DNA of 64,000 bases from Myxococcus terminator_A (lineage in GTDB: Bacteria; Myxococcota; Myxococcia; Myxococcales; Myxococcaceae), in contig JBLZWL010000130.1 in assembly GCA_049194865.1 (NCBI GenBank), positions 14,116 through 78,115 of the forward strand, in the 5' to 3' direction. The notes beneath the pieces are model-generated. The model searched no databases. It was given only the letters and a program-made list of their open reading frames with translations, and had not been told where the DNA came from. The translations under genes and the position numbers were made by a program. Numbering within the stretch: the first letter of the stretch is position 1; each line of letters starts with the position of its first letter. Positions 7,021 through 16,500 of the stretch are shown here, in pieces.

Positions 7021-9219
7021 ATGCGGAGCGAGGCAATAGCTGTCGTGGGAATGGGGCTCCGCTTTCCAGGGGTCGAGTGCCCGCGAGCGCTGTGGAGACT
7101 CTTGTGCAAGGGATTGGATGCGACTGGCGAGATTCCGGCGGACCGCTGGGAGATGGGATTGCTGCATGACCCCGCGCCGGAGCGTCCGGGTCGGATTCGC
7201 AACCGGCGCGCTGGACTGCTGGAAGACGTGGCGTCGGTGGACCCCCAGGCCTTCCGTCTCTCGAAGCGGGAGCTTCGGCAGATGGACCCCCAGCACCGCG
7301 TGTTGTTCGAGTGCGCGTGGCGCGCGCTGGAGGATGCGGGCATCCCCTTCGATGCCCTTCGCGGCAGTCGCACGGGCGTCTTCGTGGGAATCAACTTCAG
7401 CGACTTCCAGCGCATGCTCGCGCGGGACTGGGCGGCCCTGGATGGGTACTCGCTGCTGGGCACGACGCCGGCCTTCGCGGCCAACCGCATCTCCCATGCG
7501 TTCGACCTCCGAGGCCCCAGCACCTGCTCCAGCGTGGGGTGCGCCTCGTCGACGACGGCCCTGCACGAGGCCTGTCGGAGCCTGATGCTGGGCGAGGTGG
7601 ATTGCGCGCTCGCCGGTGGGGTGGAGCTGATGCTCTCTCCGGACAGCAGCATCATGCTCTCCCAGGCGGGGGTGCTGTCGGCGCGCGGGGAGTGCCGGAC
7701 CCTGGATGCGGAAGCGGACGGCTACCTCCGTGGCGAGGGCGCCGGGCTGGTCGTGCTCAAGCCGCTGTCCCGGGTGGACGCGAGTGACCGCGTGTACGCG
7801 GTGATTCGCGGCAGCGCCGTCAACCACAACGGCCGGAACGAGTGGATCATGGCCCCCAGCGTCGAGGCGCAGACGGAGGTCATCCGCCAGGCCTGTTCGC
7901 GGGGCGACGTGGAGGCCGCCAGCCTCGACTACGTGGAGTTGCACGGCTCGGCCTTTCTCAAGGGCGATGCGGCCGAGGCTCTCGCCATCGGCGCGGCGCT
8001 CGGCGGCGCGCGCGCGGTTCCTTGCCGGCTGGGCGCGGTCAGCAACAACCTGGGCTACCTGGGGGCGGCGGCCGGCATCGCGCAGTTCATCAAGGTGTGT
8101 CTGTCGCTGTACCACCGCACCCTACCGCCGACGATTCATGTGGATTCCCCCAATCCCTACATCTCGTTCGACGAGCTGGGGTTGCGAATCCAGTCGGAGC
8201 TGGAAGCCTGGCCCGACCGGGGAACAGGTGCGCCCCCGCGTGCGGGCGTCGTGTCTACCTCCCTGGGTGGGTCCAATGCCTTTGTCGTTTTGGAGTCCGC
8301 CCCCGAATTCCCTCTCACGCAAGGGCTTGCATCCTCTTCGCCGGGCCACCTCCTGGTGCTCTCGGCGCTGACCCCGGAGGCGCTTCGGCAGCAGGCTCAC
8401 CAGGTCCTGGAGTTCCTCGCTGAGACCGCCGACCCTGTCGGGCGACTCGAGGATGTCTGCTTTACCGCGATATTCAAGCGGCAGCACCACCGTCACCGCG
8501 CCGCGGTGATCGCCGGGGGGCGGGAAGGGTTGATGCGAATGCTGAAGGCATTCATTGGCTCTCCAGAGCAGACCCTCTGGGTGGAGGAGGGGCAGCCAAT
8601 CCAAGGGGTTGAGGCGGCGCGGACCTATATTGAGAGTGGCAGGGTTTCGCGCGAGGCCATTCCAGGGGGCGAAGGGAGATGTGTGAGTCTTCCGGTCTAT
8701 CCCTTTCAGCGACAGCGCTTGTGGCCGGAGTGGCTTTCGCCCGAGGCGGTGTCTCGCGCCCCCACGCGGTCGCGGCCGGGTGTCGCCGAGGCGCCTGCTC
8801 CCGGTGGGACGGCCGGGATGGACTTCCGGGAGGGTTCCGGGGAAGCGCGCGAGGCCCGGCTGCTCGAGTTCCTCCAGGGGCAGGTGGCGGCGGTGCTGGA
8901 GGTGGAGCCCGCAGCGCTGGACGCGCGGGGGCGGACCCTGTTTGAGCTGGGGTTGAATTCCGTGGCCCTGGTGATGCTAAAGGGGCGCATCGCCCAGGGG
9001 CTGGGCGTCGCCCTTCCGACGACCCTCCTCTTCGAGCATCCGCGGTTGGAGTCGCTGGCGGCGCGGCTGCGGGAGCTCCTGGATTCGCGGGCGGGAGGCC
9101 CTCCGGAGTCTGGCGAGGATGCGGCGCTGGTGGAGCGGATCTCCGGGTTGTCCGAGGAGCAGGCCCGCGAGCTGATTGCCCGGAAGCTCGCGGAGCTTGG
9201 CCTCGAGGAGGTGGGGTGA
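7021..9219 (+). CDS. PKS: degenerate KS, no AT, ACP
   Basis: 732 residues. A ketosynthase fold (1-430) keeps the nucleophile in GCASST (Cys174) and the first histidine in VELHGSAF. The second histidine of NIGH is Tyr346 (NLGYLGAAAG), the conserved VKxN lysine is serine, and GTNAH is GSNAF. Decarboxylative condensation should therefore be lost while acyl transfer may remain. The AT is deleted: the post-KS linker runs straight to the post-AT motif YPFQRQRLW. The ACP (about 605-690) has LGLNSVAL, with Asn for the usual Asp but the phosphopantetheine serine kept. The C-terminus (ISGLSEEQARELIARKLAEL) is a docking helix. As first gene of the operon it may relay the pyrrolyl or another acyl group; this is inference. 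Its stop overlaps the next start (TGATG). Confidence 0.85.
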   Translation: MRSEAIAVVGMGLRFPGVECPRALWRLLCKGLDATGEIPADRWEMGLLHDPAPERPGRIRNRRAGLLEDVASVDPQAFRLSKRELRQMDPQHRVLFECAWRALEDAGIPFDALRGSRTGVFVGINFSDFQRMLARDWAALDGYSLLGTTPAFAANRISHAFDLRGPSTCSSVGCASSTTALHEACRSLMLGEVDCALAGGVELMLSPDSSIMLSQAGVLSARGECRTLDAEADGYLRGEGAGLVVLKPLSRVDASDRVYAVIRGSAVNHNGRNEWIMAPSVEAQTEVIRQACSRGDVEAASLDYVELHGSAFLKGDAAEALAIGAALGGARAVPCRLGAVSNNLGYLGAAAGIAQFIKVCLSLYHRTLPPTIHVDSPNPYISFDELGLRIQSELEAWPDRGTGAPPRAGVVSTSLGGSNAFVVLESAPEFPLTQGLASSSPGHLLVLSALTPEALRQQAHQVLEFLAETADPVGRLEDVCFTAIFKRQHHRHRAAVIAGGREGLMRMLKAFIGSPEQTLWVEEGQPIQGVEAARTYIESGRVSREAIPGGEGRCVSLPVYPFQRQRLWPEWLSPEAVSRAPTRSRPGVAEAPAPGGTAGMDFREGSGEAREARLLEFLQGQVAAVLEVEPAALDARGRTLFELGLNSVALVMLKGRIAQGLGVALPTTLLFEHPRLESLAARLRELLDSRAGGPPESGEDAALVERISGLSEEQARELIARKLAELGLEEVG

Positions 9220-12200
9220 TGAGCCGCAAGGACGGCACAGGCGTGGAGTTGACGCCTCTCCAGCAGGCCTTGCTGACCATCGAGAAGCTTCAACAGAAGC
9301 TCGCGTCCGTCGCCCGGGCGGACGAGGGGGCCATCGCAGTCATCGGGATGGGCTGTCGGTTTCCGGGAGGCGCCTCGAGCCCCGCGCGGTTTCGCGAGCT
9401 GCTCTGGAGCGCCGGCGACGCGGTGACGGACATCCCCCCGGACCGGCGAGCGCTCCAGGGAGTCCATCACCCCGAGCCCTCCACGCCGGGCAAGACGACG
9501 ATGCGCCGGGCGGCGTTCGTGGAGGGAGTTGACCGGTTCGACGCGGAGTTCTTCCGGATCTCCCGGCGCGAGGCGGAGGGGATGGATCCCCAGCAGCGCT
9601 TCTTCCTGGAGGTGAGCTGGGAGGCGCTGGAGGACGCGGGGCTCGCGCCGCACCGGCTCGCGGGGACGCGGACGGGCGTCTTCGCCGGCATCCACGCTCG
9701 GGACTACGCGCTGGTCGCGGAGGGCGGGCTGGAGAAGGTCGGCGCGCACTACTCCACCGGCGTGGACGCGAGCTATGTCGCCGGGCGCCTCTCGTATCTG
9801 CTGGGACTCGAAGGGCCCAGCATGGCCGTGGACACGGCCTGCTCCTCGTCGCTGGTCGCGGTGCATCTGGCCTGTCAGAGCCTTCGCTCGGGCGAGTCGA
9901 CCGTGGCCATCGCGGGGGGCGTGAAGCTGCTCCTCGCGCCCCACCTGAGCGTGTTCCTGTCCAAGGCGGGGGCGCTCTCTCCGAGCCAGACCTGCCGCGC
10001 GTTCGACCGCGAGGCGGACGGCATGGTGCAGGGCGAGGGGTGTGGCGTGGTCATCCTGAAGCGGCATCGGGATGCGGTTCGCGATGGAGATCGCATCCTC
10101 GCGACGATTCGCGCCACGGCGACGAACCATGACGGCGCGAGCGGCGGGCTGACGGTGCCGAACGTCCGGGCGCAGGAGTCGCTGTATCGGCTCGCGCTCC
10201 AGCGCGCGGGCATCGAGCCGGGGCAGGTGGACTACCTGGAGGCCCACGGGACGGGGACCCGGCTCGGGGACCCCATCGAGTTGGAGGGGATTGCGAGGGT
10301 CTACGGGCGCGCGCGGGCTCCGGAGCGGCCGCTCTGGATTGGCTCCGTCAAGCCGAACATCGGTCACACCGAGGCGGCGGCGGGAATCGCGGGGCTCATC
10401 AAGGCGGTGTCCATCCTCCAGTCCGGAGAGGTTCCGCCCGCCCTCCACTTCGAGCATCCGACGCCCGAGTTCGCCTGGGAGGGCTCCGGCCTCGCCGTGG
10501 CTCGGGAGCGCATGCCCCTCCCGGAGCAGGCCCGCCCGCTTCGGGCCGCCGTGAGCTCGTTCGGGATGAGCGGCGTGAATGCCCACGCGCTCCTCGAAGC
10601 GCATCGGGAGAGTGTCTCGGTAGCGCCCGATTCGGGGCCCTACCTGTTGCCGCTCTCGGCGCTCGGCGAGCCGGCCTTGAGGGCGCTGGCCGGAGCCTGG
10701 TCGCGCCAGCTCGCGGAGCTCCAGGGTGTGCGGCTCAGGGATGCCTGCTTCACGGCGGGAGTGGGGCGCGCGCACCACGACCAGCGGTTTGCCTTCGTCG
10801 CCCAGTCTCGCGAGGAGCTGCAGGCGCTCTTGCGCCGCGCCTCTGAGGGGCGTGAGGGTGCGGGACTCTTCCAGGGACGCCTCAAGGGTTCGGGCGGACG
10901 TGGCGTGGTCTTCGTCCTGGGGGATGACGCCTCCGTGGCCGCGGGGCTCGTGCGGGCGGGGCAGGGCCAGGAGTCCTCCTTCCTTCGCCACGTCGCGCAG
11001 CTCGACGGCGTCTTCCGCCAGGTGGCGGACGTGTCGGCGTTCGAGCAGGAGGGCCGGAGCGAGGGCAGTGCCGCGGTCCTCCTCGCCTGTCAGCTCGCCC
11101 TGGTGGAGCTGTGGCGCTCCTTCGGCGTCGAGCCCTCCGCTGTCGCGGGTCATGGCACGGGAGCGCTGGCCGCCGCCGTCATCGCGGGCGTGCTCACCGT
11201 GGAGGAGGCGGCCCGGAGCGTCCTCGGGCTCCCGCATCCACAGCCGATTCCCGCCCGTCCGGCGAAGTGCCCCTTCCTCTGCTTCTCCGAGGAGGTCTGG
11301 CTCGATGTGGGGGCCGAAGGGACCGCCGGGGCCTGGACGAACCGGGACGTTCCCGAGATGGACCTGTCCGCCGAGCACCTGATGGAGCGCGGCGCCTCCG
11401 TCTACCTGGAGCTGGCGTGTGAGGCCTCGCTCGGTGAGGCGCTGGAGGCCGCGGCGCAGCGCCGGGGCAGGGACGTGCTCGTCCTGCACGCCGCTCCGGT
11501 GGACGGCGCGGATGCCCGGCAGGTGCTGCTGACCCTCGCCGCGAAGCTCTACTGCGCCGGAGTCCCCCTCCGATTCGAGACGCTCTTCCCCGAGGGGAAG
11601 AAGGTCGTCGCCCCGACCTACCCCTGGCAGCGCGAGCGCTACTGGTGGGACGGGGAGCGGGAGCCCGCGAAGGCGCCGCCCGCGGTGGTCAGGGACACCT
11701 CCGCATGGGAGGGGCTGTTCCACGAGCTCTCGTGGAGCCCTCGCGAGACGGAGCACGGGCAACCCCGGCTGGATGGCGCGTGGCTCCTCGTCGCCGAGGA
11801 GCCGGAGGCCACGGTGGCGCTCCGTGACGGACTGGCCGAGGCGGGGGGGAAGGTGGTGCTGGCGCGTCCAGGCGCGTCCTACGAGCGGGTGTCCGCTCGC
11901 GACTTCCGCCTCGACTTCACCCAGGCCGCTTCCTTCTCCCGGCTGCTGGGCGAGCTGGCCTCGGCGAACGAGGAGCTTCGCGGCGTCCTCTTCGTGGCGC
12001 GCACCGGGAATCCCGCGGCGCTGGAGGACTTGAGCCGTGGCGTTCGGGGCCAGGCCGTCGCCGTGACGTCGCTCGTTCAGGCCCTGGCTCGCACGACGCT
12101 GGAGAAGACTCCTCGGCTGTACCTCATCACCCAGGGCGCGCAGGCAGCGGGTGGAGACCCGGAGCCGGTGTCGCTCCTGGGCGCCGGCCTCTGGGGGCTC

Positions 12201-13553
12201 GGACGGGTCATCGCCTATGAGCACCCCGAGCTGAGGTGTACGCGAATCGATGTCGCCCCCGTGTCGGGTGCGGAGTCGTCGCGCGCGCTGGTCGATGAGC
12301 TCGGGCGCTCGTCGACGAGCTCGGGCGCGGAGGACGACGAGGTCGCGCTGCGTGGAGACAGACGGTGGGTCTCGACGCTCACCCAGGGACGGCGGACTCC
12401 CGCGAGCACGAAGTCGTTCCGTCCCCGGGCGGACCGCACCTACCTCATCACCGGGGGGCTTGGCGGAATCGGGCTCCGGCTGGCCTCGTGGCTGGTGGAC
12501 CAGGGCGCGCGTCACCTCGCGCTGTGCGGTCGGATGGGGGAGACCCCGGAGGCGCGTGAGGCCCTGGCACCGCTGAGGGCCTTGGGTGCGCGGGTGGAGG
12601 TCTTCCGCGTCGATGTGAGCCAACCGGAGGCGGTCGCGGACCTGCTGCGGTCCGTTCGGAGTGGAGGCGCTCCCCTGGGCGGGCTCTTCCATTGCGCGGG
12701 CGTGCTGGCCGACGGCTCGCTGCTGCAACTGGAGCCCCGGAGCTTCGACACCGTCATGGGCCCGAAGGTGGACGGGGCCTGGAACCTCCACACGCTCGCC
12801 ACGGAGGCCTCGGTGGAGCAGTTCGTCCTGTTCTCGTCGACCGCGGCGTTGTTCGGCGCTCCGGGGCAGGGAAACTACGCCGCGGCGAACGCCTTCCTCG
12901 ACGCGCTGGCCCGTCTCCGGCGCGCGCAAGGGCTGCCCGCCATCAGTCTCCAGTGGGGGAGCTGGGGTGAGGTCGGCATGGCCGCCGCCGACGCGCGGCG
13001 CGGCGCGCGACTCGCGGAGCACGGCATGGAGCCCATGTCCGTCGAGGACGCCTTGTCCGCCATGGCCCTCACGCTCGCCGACGCTCCCGTGGCCCGCGGC
13101 ATCGCTCGCTTCGATGTGGAGCGCTGGGCAAACAGCCACCCGTCCGTGGCGAGGTCATCCCTGTTTCGTGCGCGGGTCCACCGTCCCGTCGTGGAGGTCG
13201 CGGACGCCGCGCCGCGCAAGCTCCGGGAGGTGCTGCTCTCGCTGGAGGGCTCCGCGCGTTCCCGCCTGCTGGAGGCCCGACTCAAGGAGATGGTGGGCAA
13301 GGTCAGCCGACTGGCTCCCGAGCGCCTCTCCGCGACGGACTCGTTCGATGCGCTGGGCTTCGATTCCATCATGGCGCTGGAGCTGCGCGACCTGGTCATG
13401 GGCGAGCTCGACGTAGGGCTGCCGCTGAAGAGCTTCGTGGATGAGCGCTCCATCGGGCAGGTGGCGGCCGAGTTGCTGGAGAAGCTCGCCGTCGTCAGCG
13501 TGATGGGCGGGGTGTCCTCGGAGCGGACCGACACGAAGCGGGTCCTGCTATGA
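9219..13553 (+). CDS. PKS: KS, inactive AT remnant, KR, ACP
   Basis: 1444 residues. ATG 9219 overlaps the previous stop; GTG 9216 is an alternative. Order: N-terminal coiled-coil docking segment (1-35), KS (38-465; Cys208 in DTACSSS, EAHGTGT, NIGHTEAAAG all intact), shortened AT (about 560-795), KR (1070-1265), ACP (1350-1420, LGFDSIM). The AT has lost the GQGSQ motif, and its GHSxGE box reads GHGTGA (Gly646 replaces the catalytic serine), so the extender unit must come in trans. The KR looks active (GGLGGIG, SS, GNYAAANAF). There is no DH, so the module would leave a beta-hydroxyl, which would suit the unit next to the terminal amino acid. The C-terminal tail may dock to the TubC_N domain of the next protein; genes overlap ATGA. 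Confidence 0.88.
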   Translation: MSRKDGTGVELTPLQQALLTIEKLQQKLASVARADEGAIAVIGMGCRFPGGASSPARFRELLWSAGDAVTDIPPDRRALQGVHHPEPSTPGKTTMRRAAFVEGVDRFDAEFFRISRREAEGMDPQQRFFLEVSWEALEDAGLAPHRLAGTRTGVFAGIHARDYALVAEGGLEKVGAHYSTGVDASYVAGRLSYLLGLEGPSMAVDTACSSSLVAVHLACQSLRSGESTVAIAGGVKLLLAPHLSVFLSKAGALSPSQTCRAFDREADGMVQGEGCGVVILKRHRDAVRDGDRILATIRATATNHDGASGGLTVPNVRAQESLYRLALQRAGIEPGQVDYLEAHGTGTRLGDPIELEGIARVYGRARAPERPLWIGSVKPNIGHTEAAAGIAGLIKAVSILQSGEVPPALHFEHPTPEFAWEGSGLAVARERMPLPEQARPLRAAVSSFGMSGVNAHALLEAHRESVSVAPDSGPYLLPLSALGEPALRALAGAWSRQLAELQGVRLRDACFTAGVGRAHHDQRFAFVAQSREELQALLRRASEGREGAGLFQGRLKGSGGRGVVFVLGDDASVAAGLVRAGQGQESSFLRHVAQLDGVFRQVADVSAFEQEGRSEGSAAVLLACQLALVELWRSFGVEPSAVAGHGTGALAAAVIAGVLTVEEAARSVLGLPHPQPIPARPAKCPFLCFSEEVWLDVGAEGTAGAWTNRDVPEMDLSAEHLMERGASVYLELACEASLGEALEAAAQRRGRDVLVLHAAPVDGADARQVLLTLAAKLYCAGVPLRFETLFPEGKKVVAPTYPWQRERYWWDGEREPAKAPPAVVRDTSAWEGLFHELSWSPRETEHGQPRLDGAWLLVAEEPEATVALRDGLAEAGGKVVLARPGASYERVSARDFRLDFTQAASFSRLLGELASANEELRGVLFVARTGNPAALEDLSRGVRGQAVAVTSLVQALARTTLEKTPRLYLITQGAQAAGGDPEPVSLLGAGLWGLGRVIAYEHPELRCTRIDVAPVSGAESSRALVDELGRSSTSSGAEDDEVALRGDRRWVSTLTQGRRTPASTKSFRPRADRTYLITGGLGGIGLRLASWLVDQGARHLALCGRMGETPEAREALAPLRALGARVEVFRVDVSQPEAVADLLRSVRSGGAPLGGLFHCAGVLADGSLLQLEPRSFDTVMGPKVDGAWNLHTLATEASVEQFVLFSSTAALFGAPGQGNYAAANAFLDALARLRRAQGLPAISLQWGSWGEVGMAAADARRGARLAEHGMEPMSVEDALSAMALTLADAPVARGIARFDVERWANSHPSVARSSLFRARVHRPVVEVADAAPRKLREVLLSLEGSARSRLLEARLKEMVGKVSRLAPERLSATDSFDALGFDSIMALELRDLVMGELDVGLPLKSFVDERSIGQVAAELLEKLAVVSVMGGVSSERTDTKRVLL

Positions 13554-16500
13554 CGCTGGCAGAGCTCCTTCAGGCGCTGGCCGCGCACGGCATCAAGCTG
13601 AGCGTGGACGGCGAGCACCTGGCCGTCGACGCGCCGGACGGAGCGCTTCCCACGGGGCTGCGCGAACAGCTCGTGGAGAACAAGGCGGCGCTGCTGGCCC
13701 TCCTGTCGGAGCAGGGCGAGCCCCTGTCGGACACCCCGGTGGAGGTGGTGCCCCGGCCCGAGGAGCGGCACCTGCCGTTCCCCATGACGGAGCTTCAGCA
13801 GGCCTACAGCGTGGGCCGGCAGGCCGAGCTGGAGATGAACGCGTCGATGCACGCGTACAACGAGCTCGACTGCCGCGCGCTCGATCTCTCGCGGTTCGAG
13901 GAGGCATGGAACCAGGTCGTGGCCCGCCACGAGATGCTGCGCGCCGTGGAGGCCCCGGGCTTCCAGCAGCAGGTCCTCCCCTCGGTTCCGCGCTACCGGC
14001 TGCCCGTCGAGGACCTGCGCGGGCGCGGTCAGGAGGAGGCCGAGGCGCGACTCGTCGCCATCCGCGAGCGGCTGTCCCAGCAGGTGCTCCCGCTCGACCA
14101 GTGGCCCCTGTTCGAGCTGCGCGCGTGCCTGCTCGACGGCGACCGCGTGCGCCTCTTCATGAGCATCGATGGGACCTTCATCGATGGGTACAGCTTCCAG
14201 ATTCTCTACCGGGAGCTGGTGCACTTCTACCGGCACCCCGAGGTCGCTCCCTCTCCCTCGGCCCTCACGCTGTCGTACCGGGACTATTCGCTGGCCGTGC
14301 ACCACTCCCGAGGTGCCCGCCACGCGCGCTCGCTCGAATACTGGCGCGCGCGCCTCCCGCACCTTCCCCCCGCACCGGACCTCCCGCTGGAGAAGGACCC
14401 TCGCACGCTCCGGCGTCCCCGCTTCCGCCGCTGGTTCGCGCGCGTGGACGCCGAGGTGTGGCAGCGGCTCAAGCAGCGGGCCCGGGCTCGCCGGCTGACG
14501 GAGCCCGAGCTGCTGTTGGCCGCGTACGCGGAGGTCATCGCCCGCTGGAGCCGCGGCCCGCGCTTCACGCTCAACGTCCCGCACTTCAACCGGCTGCCCG
14601 TCCACCCGCAGGTCAACGACATCATCGGGACCTTCGCCAGCTTCACGTTGATTGAAGTGGACCACCGGCCGGAGCGCGGCTTCACCGAGCGGGCGCTGGC
14701 GATTCGCGAGCAGCTCCTCCTCGCGCTCGAGCACCGCGAGGTGAGCGGCGTCGAGCTGCTGCGGGAGCTGTTCCGGGCCCAGGGGCGGATCTCCGGCGCC
14801 CTCATGCCCGTGGTGATGACGAGCTTCGCCTCCCATTCCAGGAGCGGGGACTCGCACTGGGTGGACTTCCTGGCGGAGGCGTTCGGTGAGCTCGTCGAGG
14901 CCCTCACGCAGACGCCGCAGGTGTGGATCGACCTCCAGATTGTCTACCAGCGAGGCGGCGTCTTCCTGAACTGGGACGTGGCGGAGGAGCTGTTTCCGCC
15001 CGGCATGCTGGAGGACATGTTCGACGCCTTCCACGCGTTGCTCCTCCGACTGGCGGAGGACGACACGGCCTGGGAGCGCGCGGACCTGGACCTCCTGCCG
15101 GCGCGCCAGCGCGAGCTGCTCGCCCGCGTCAACGACACTGCCCGCCCGCTGAGCGGTGAGCTGCTCCACTCCGGCTTCTACCGGAACGCCGCCGCGCGTC
15201 CGGACGCCGTCGCCCTGGTCGCCGAGGGAAATACGCTGAGCTACGGCGAGCTGGCCCGACGCGCCAACCGCCTGGGGCATGCGCTCCGCGAGAGGGGCGC
15301 CGCGCCCAATCGCGTGGTCGCGGTGGTGATGGAGAAGGGCTGGGAGCAGGTCGTCGCGGTGCTGGGCGTCCTGAGCGCCGGCGCGGCCTACCTGCCCATC
15401 GACGCGGGCCTGCCGCTGGAGCGCCGCTCCTTCATGATGCGCAACGGCGGCGTCGAGCTGGTGGTGACCCAGCCGAAGTTCGCAAGGGACTCCTGGCCGG
15501 AGCAGGTCCAGGTGCTGGTCCTCTCTCCGGAGGCCTTCCGCGAGTACCCCGACGCGCCGCTGTCGACGGCGCAGCGACCCGAGGACCTCGCGCACATCCT
15601 CTACACGTCCGGCTCCACGGGCCAGCCCAACGGGGCGATGCTCACGCACGCGGGGATGGTCAACGCCATCGAGTGGACGAACCGGAAGTTCGGTGTCGGG
15701 CCGGATGACCGACTCATCGCCCTGAGCGCGCTCCACCACGACTTCTCCGTCTACGACCTCTTCGGAACGCTGAGCGCGGGGGGGACGGTGGTGATGCCGG
15801 ACGCCTCCCGGCGTCGGGACCCCTCACACTGGGTCGAGCTGATGGCCCGTCACGGCGTCACGGTCTGGAGCACCGTGCCGGCGATGATGGAGATGCTGAT
15901 GACGTACCTCGAAGGAGGCAACGTCCGGCTCTCGTGTCCGCTGCGGCTCGTGATGCTGGGCGGCGACTGGATTGCCGTCACGCTCCCCGGGCGCCTGCGG
16001 GCGCGCTTCGGCGGCGTGAAGGTGGTGAGCGTCGGTGGACCGACAGAGACGTCGCTGTGGAACATCACCCACCCGGTGGAAGAGGCGGACGAGCGCCGTC
16101 GCAGCATTCCGTACGGCAAGCCCATCGCCAACACCCGGTACTACGTGCTGGACGAGCGACTGGAGGAACGGCCCCTCTGGGTGCCGGGTGAGCTGTGCTG
16201 CGCGGGCATCGGCGTGGCCCTGGGCTACATCGGCGCGGGGGCGGGTTCCCAGAAGTTCACTGTCCACCCGCGCACGGGGGAGCGCATCTATCGAACGGGA
16301 GACCTCGGACGCTACCTGCCCGATGGAACCATCGAGTTCCTCGGCCGCGTCGACTTCCAGCTCTCCATCCGGGGACAGCGCATCGAGCCCGGGGAAATCG
16401 AAGCGGCCTTGCTGCAGGAGCCGGGCATCCGCGCGGCCGTGGTGGGCGCCGTCGGTGAGCACCACGAGAAGCGGCTCGTCGCGTATGCCGTCCCCGCTGA

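Noticed and set aside
7021..9219. KSQ-type decarboxylating loading ketosynthase
   Set aside because: The active site is Cys174, not Gln, and no AT is present; the lesion is in the NIGH histidine instead.
8706..13139. 1477-residue minus-strand open frame
   Set aside because: Antisense shadow of the KS-AT-KR-ACP gene; the sequence is low-complexity Arg/Gly/His/Leu-rich with no motifs, caused by high third-position GC.
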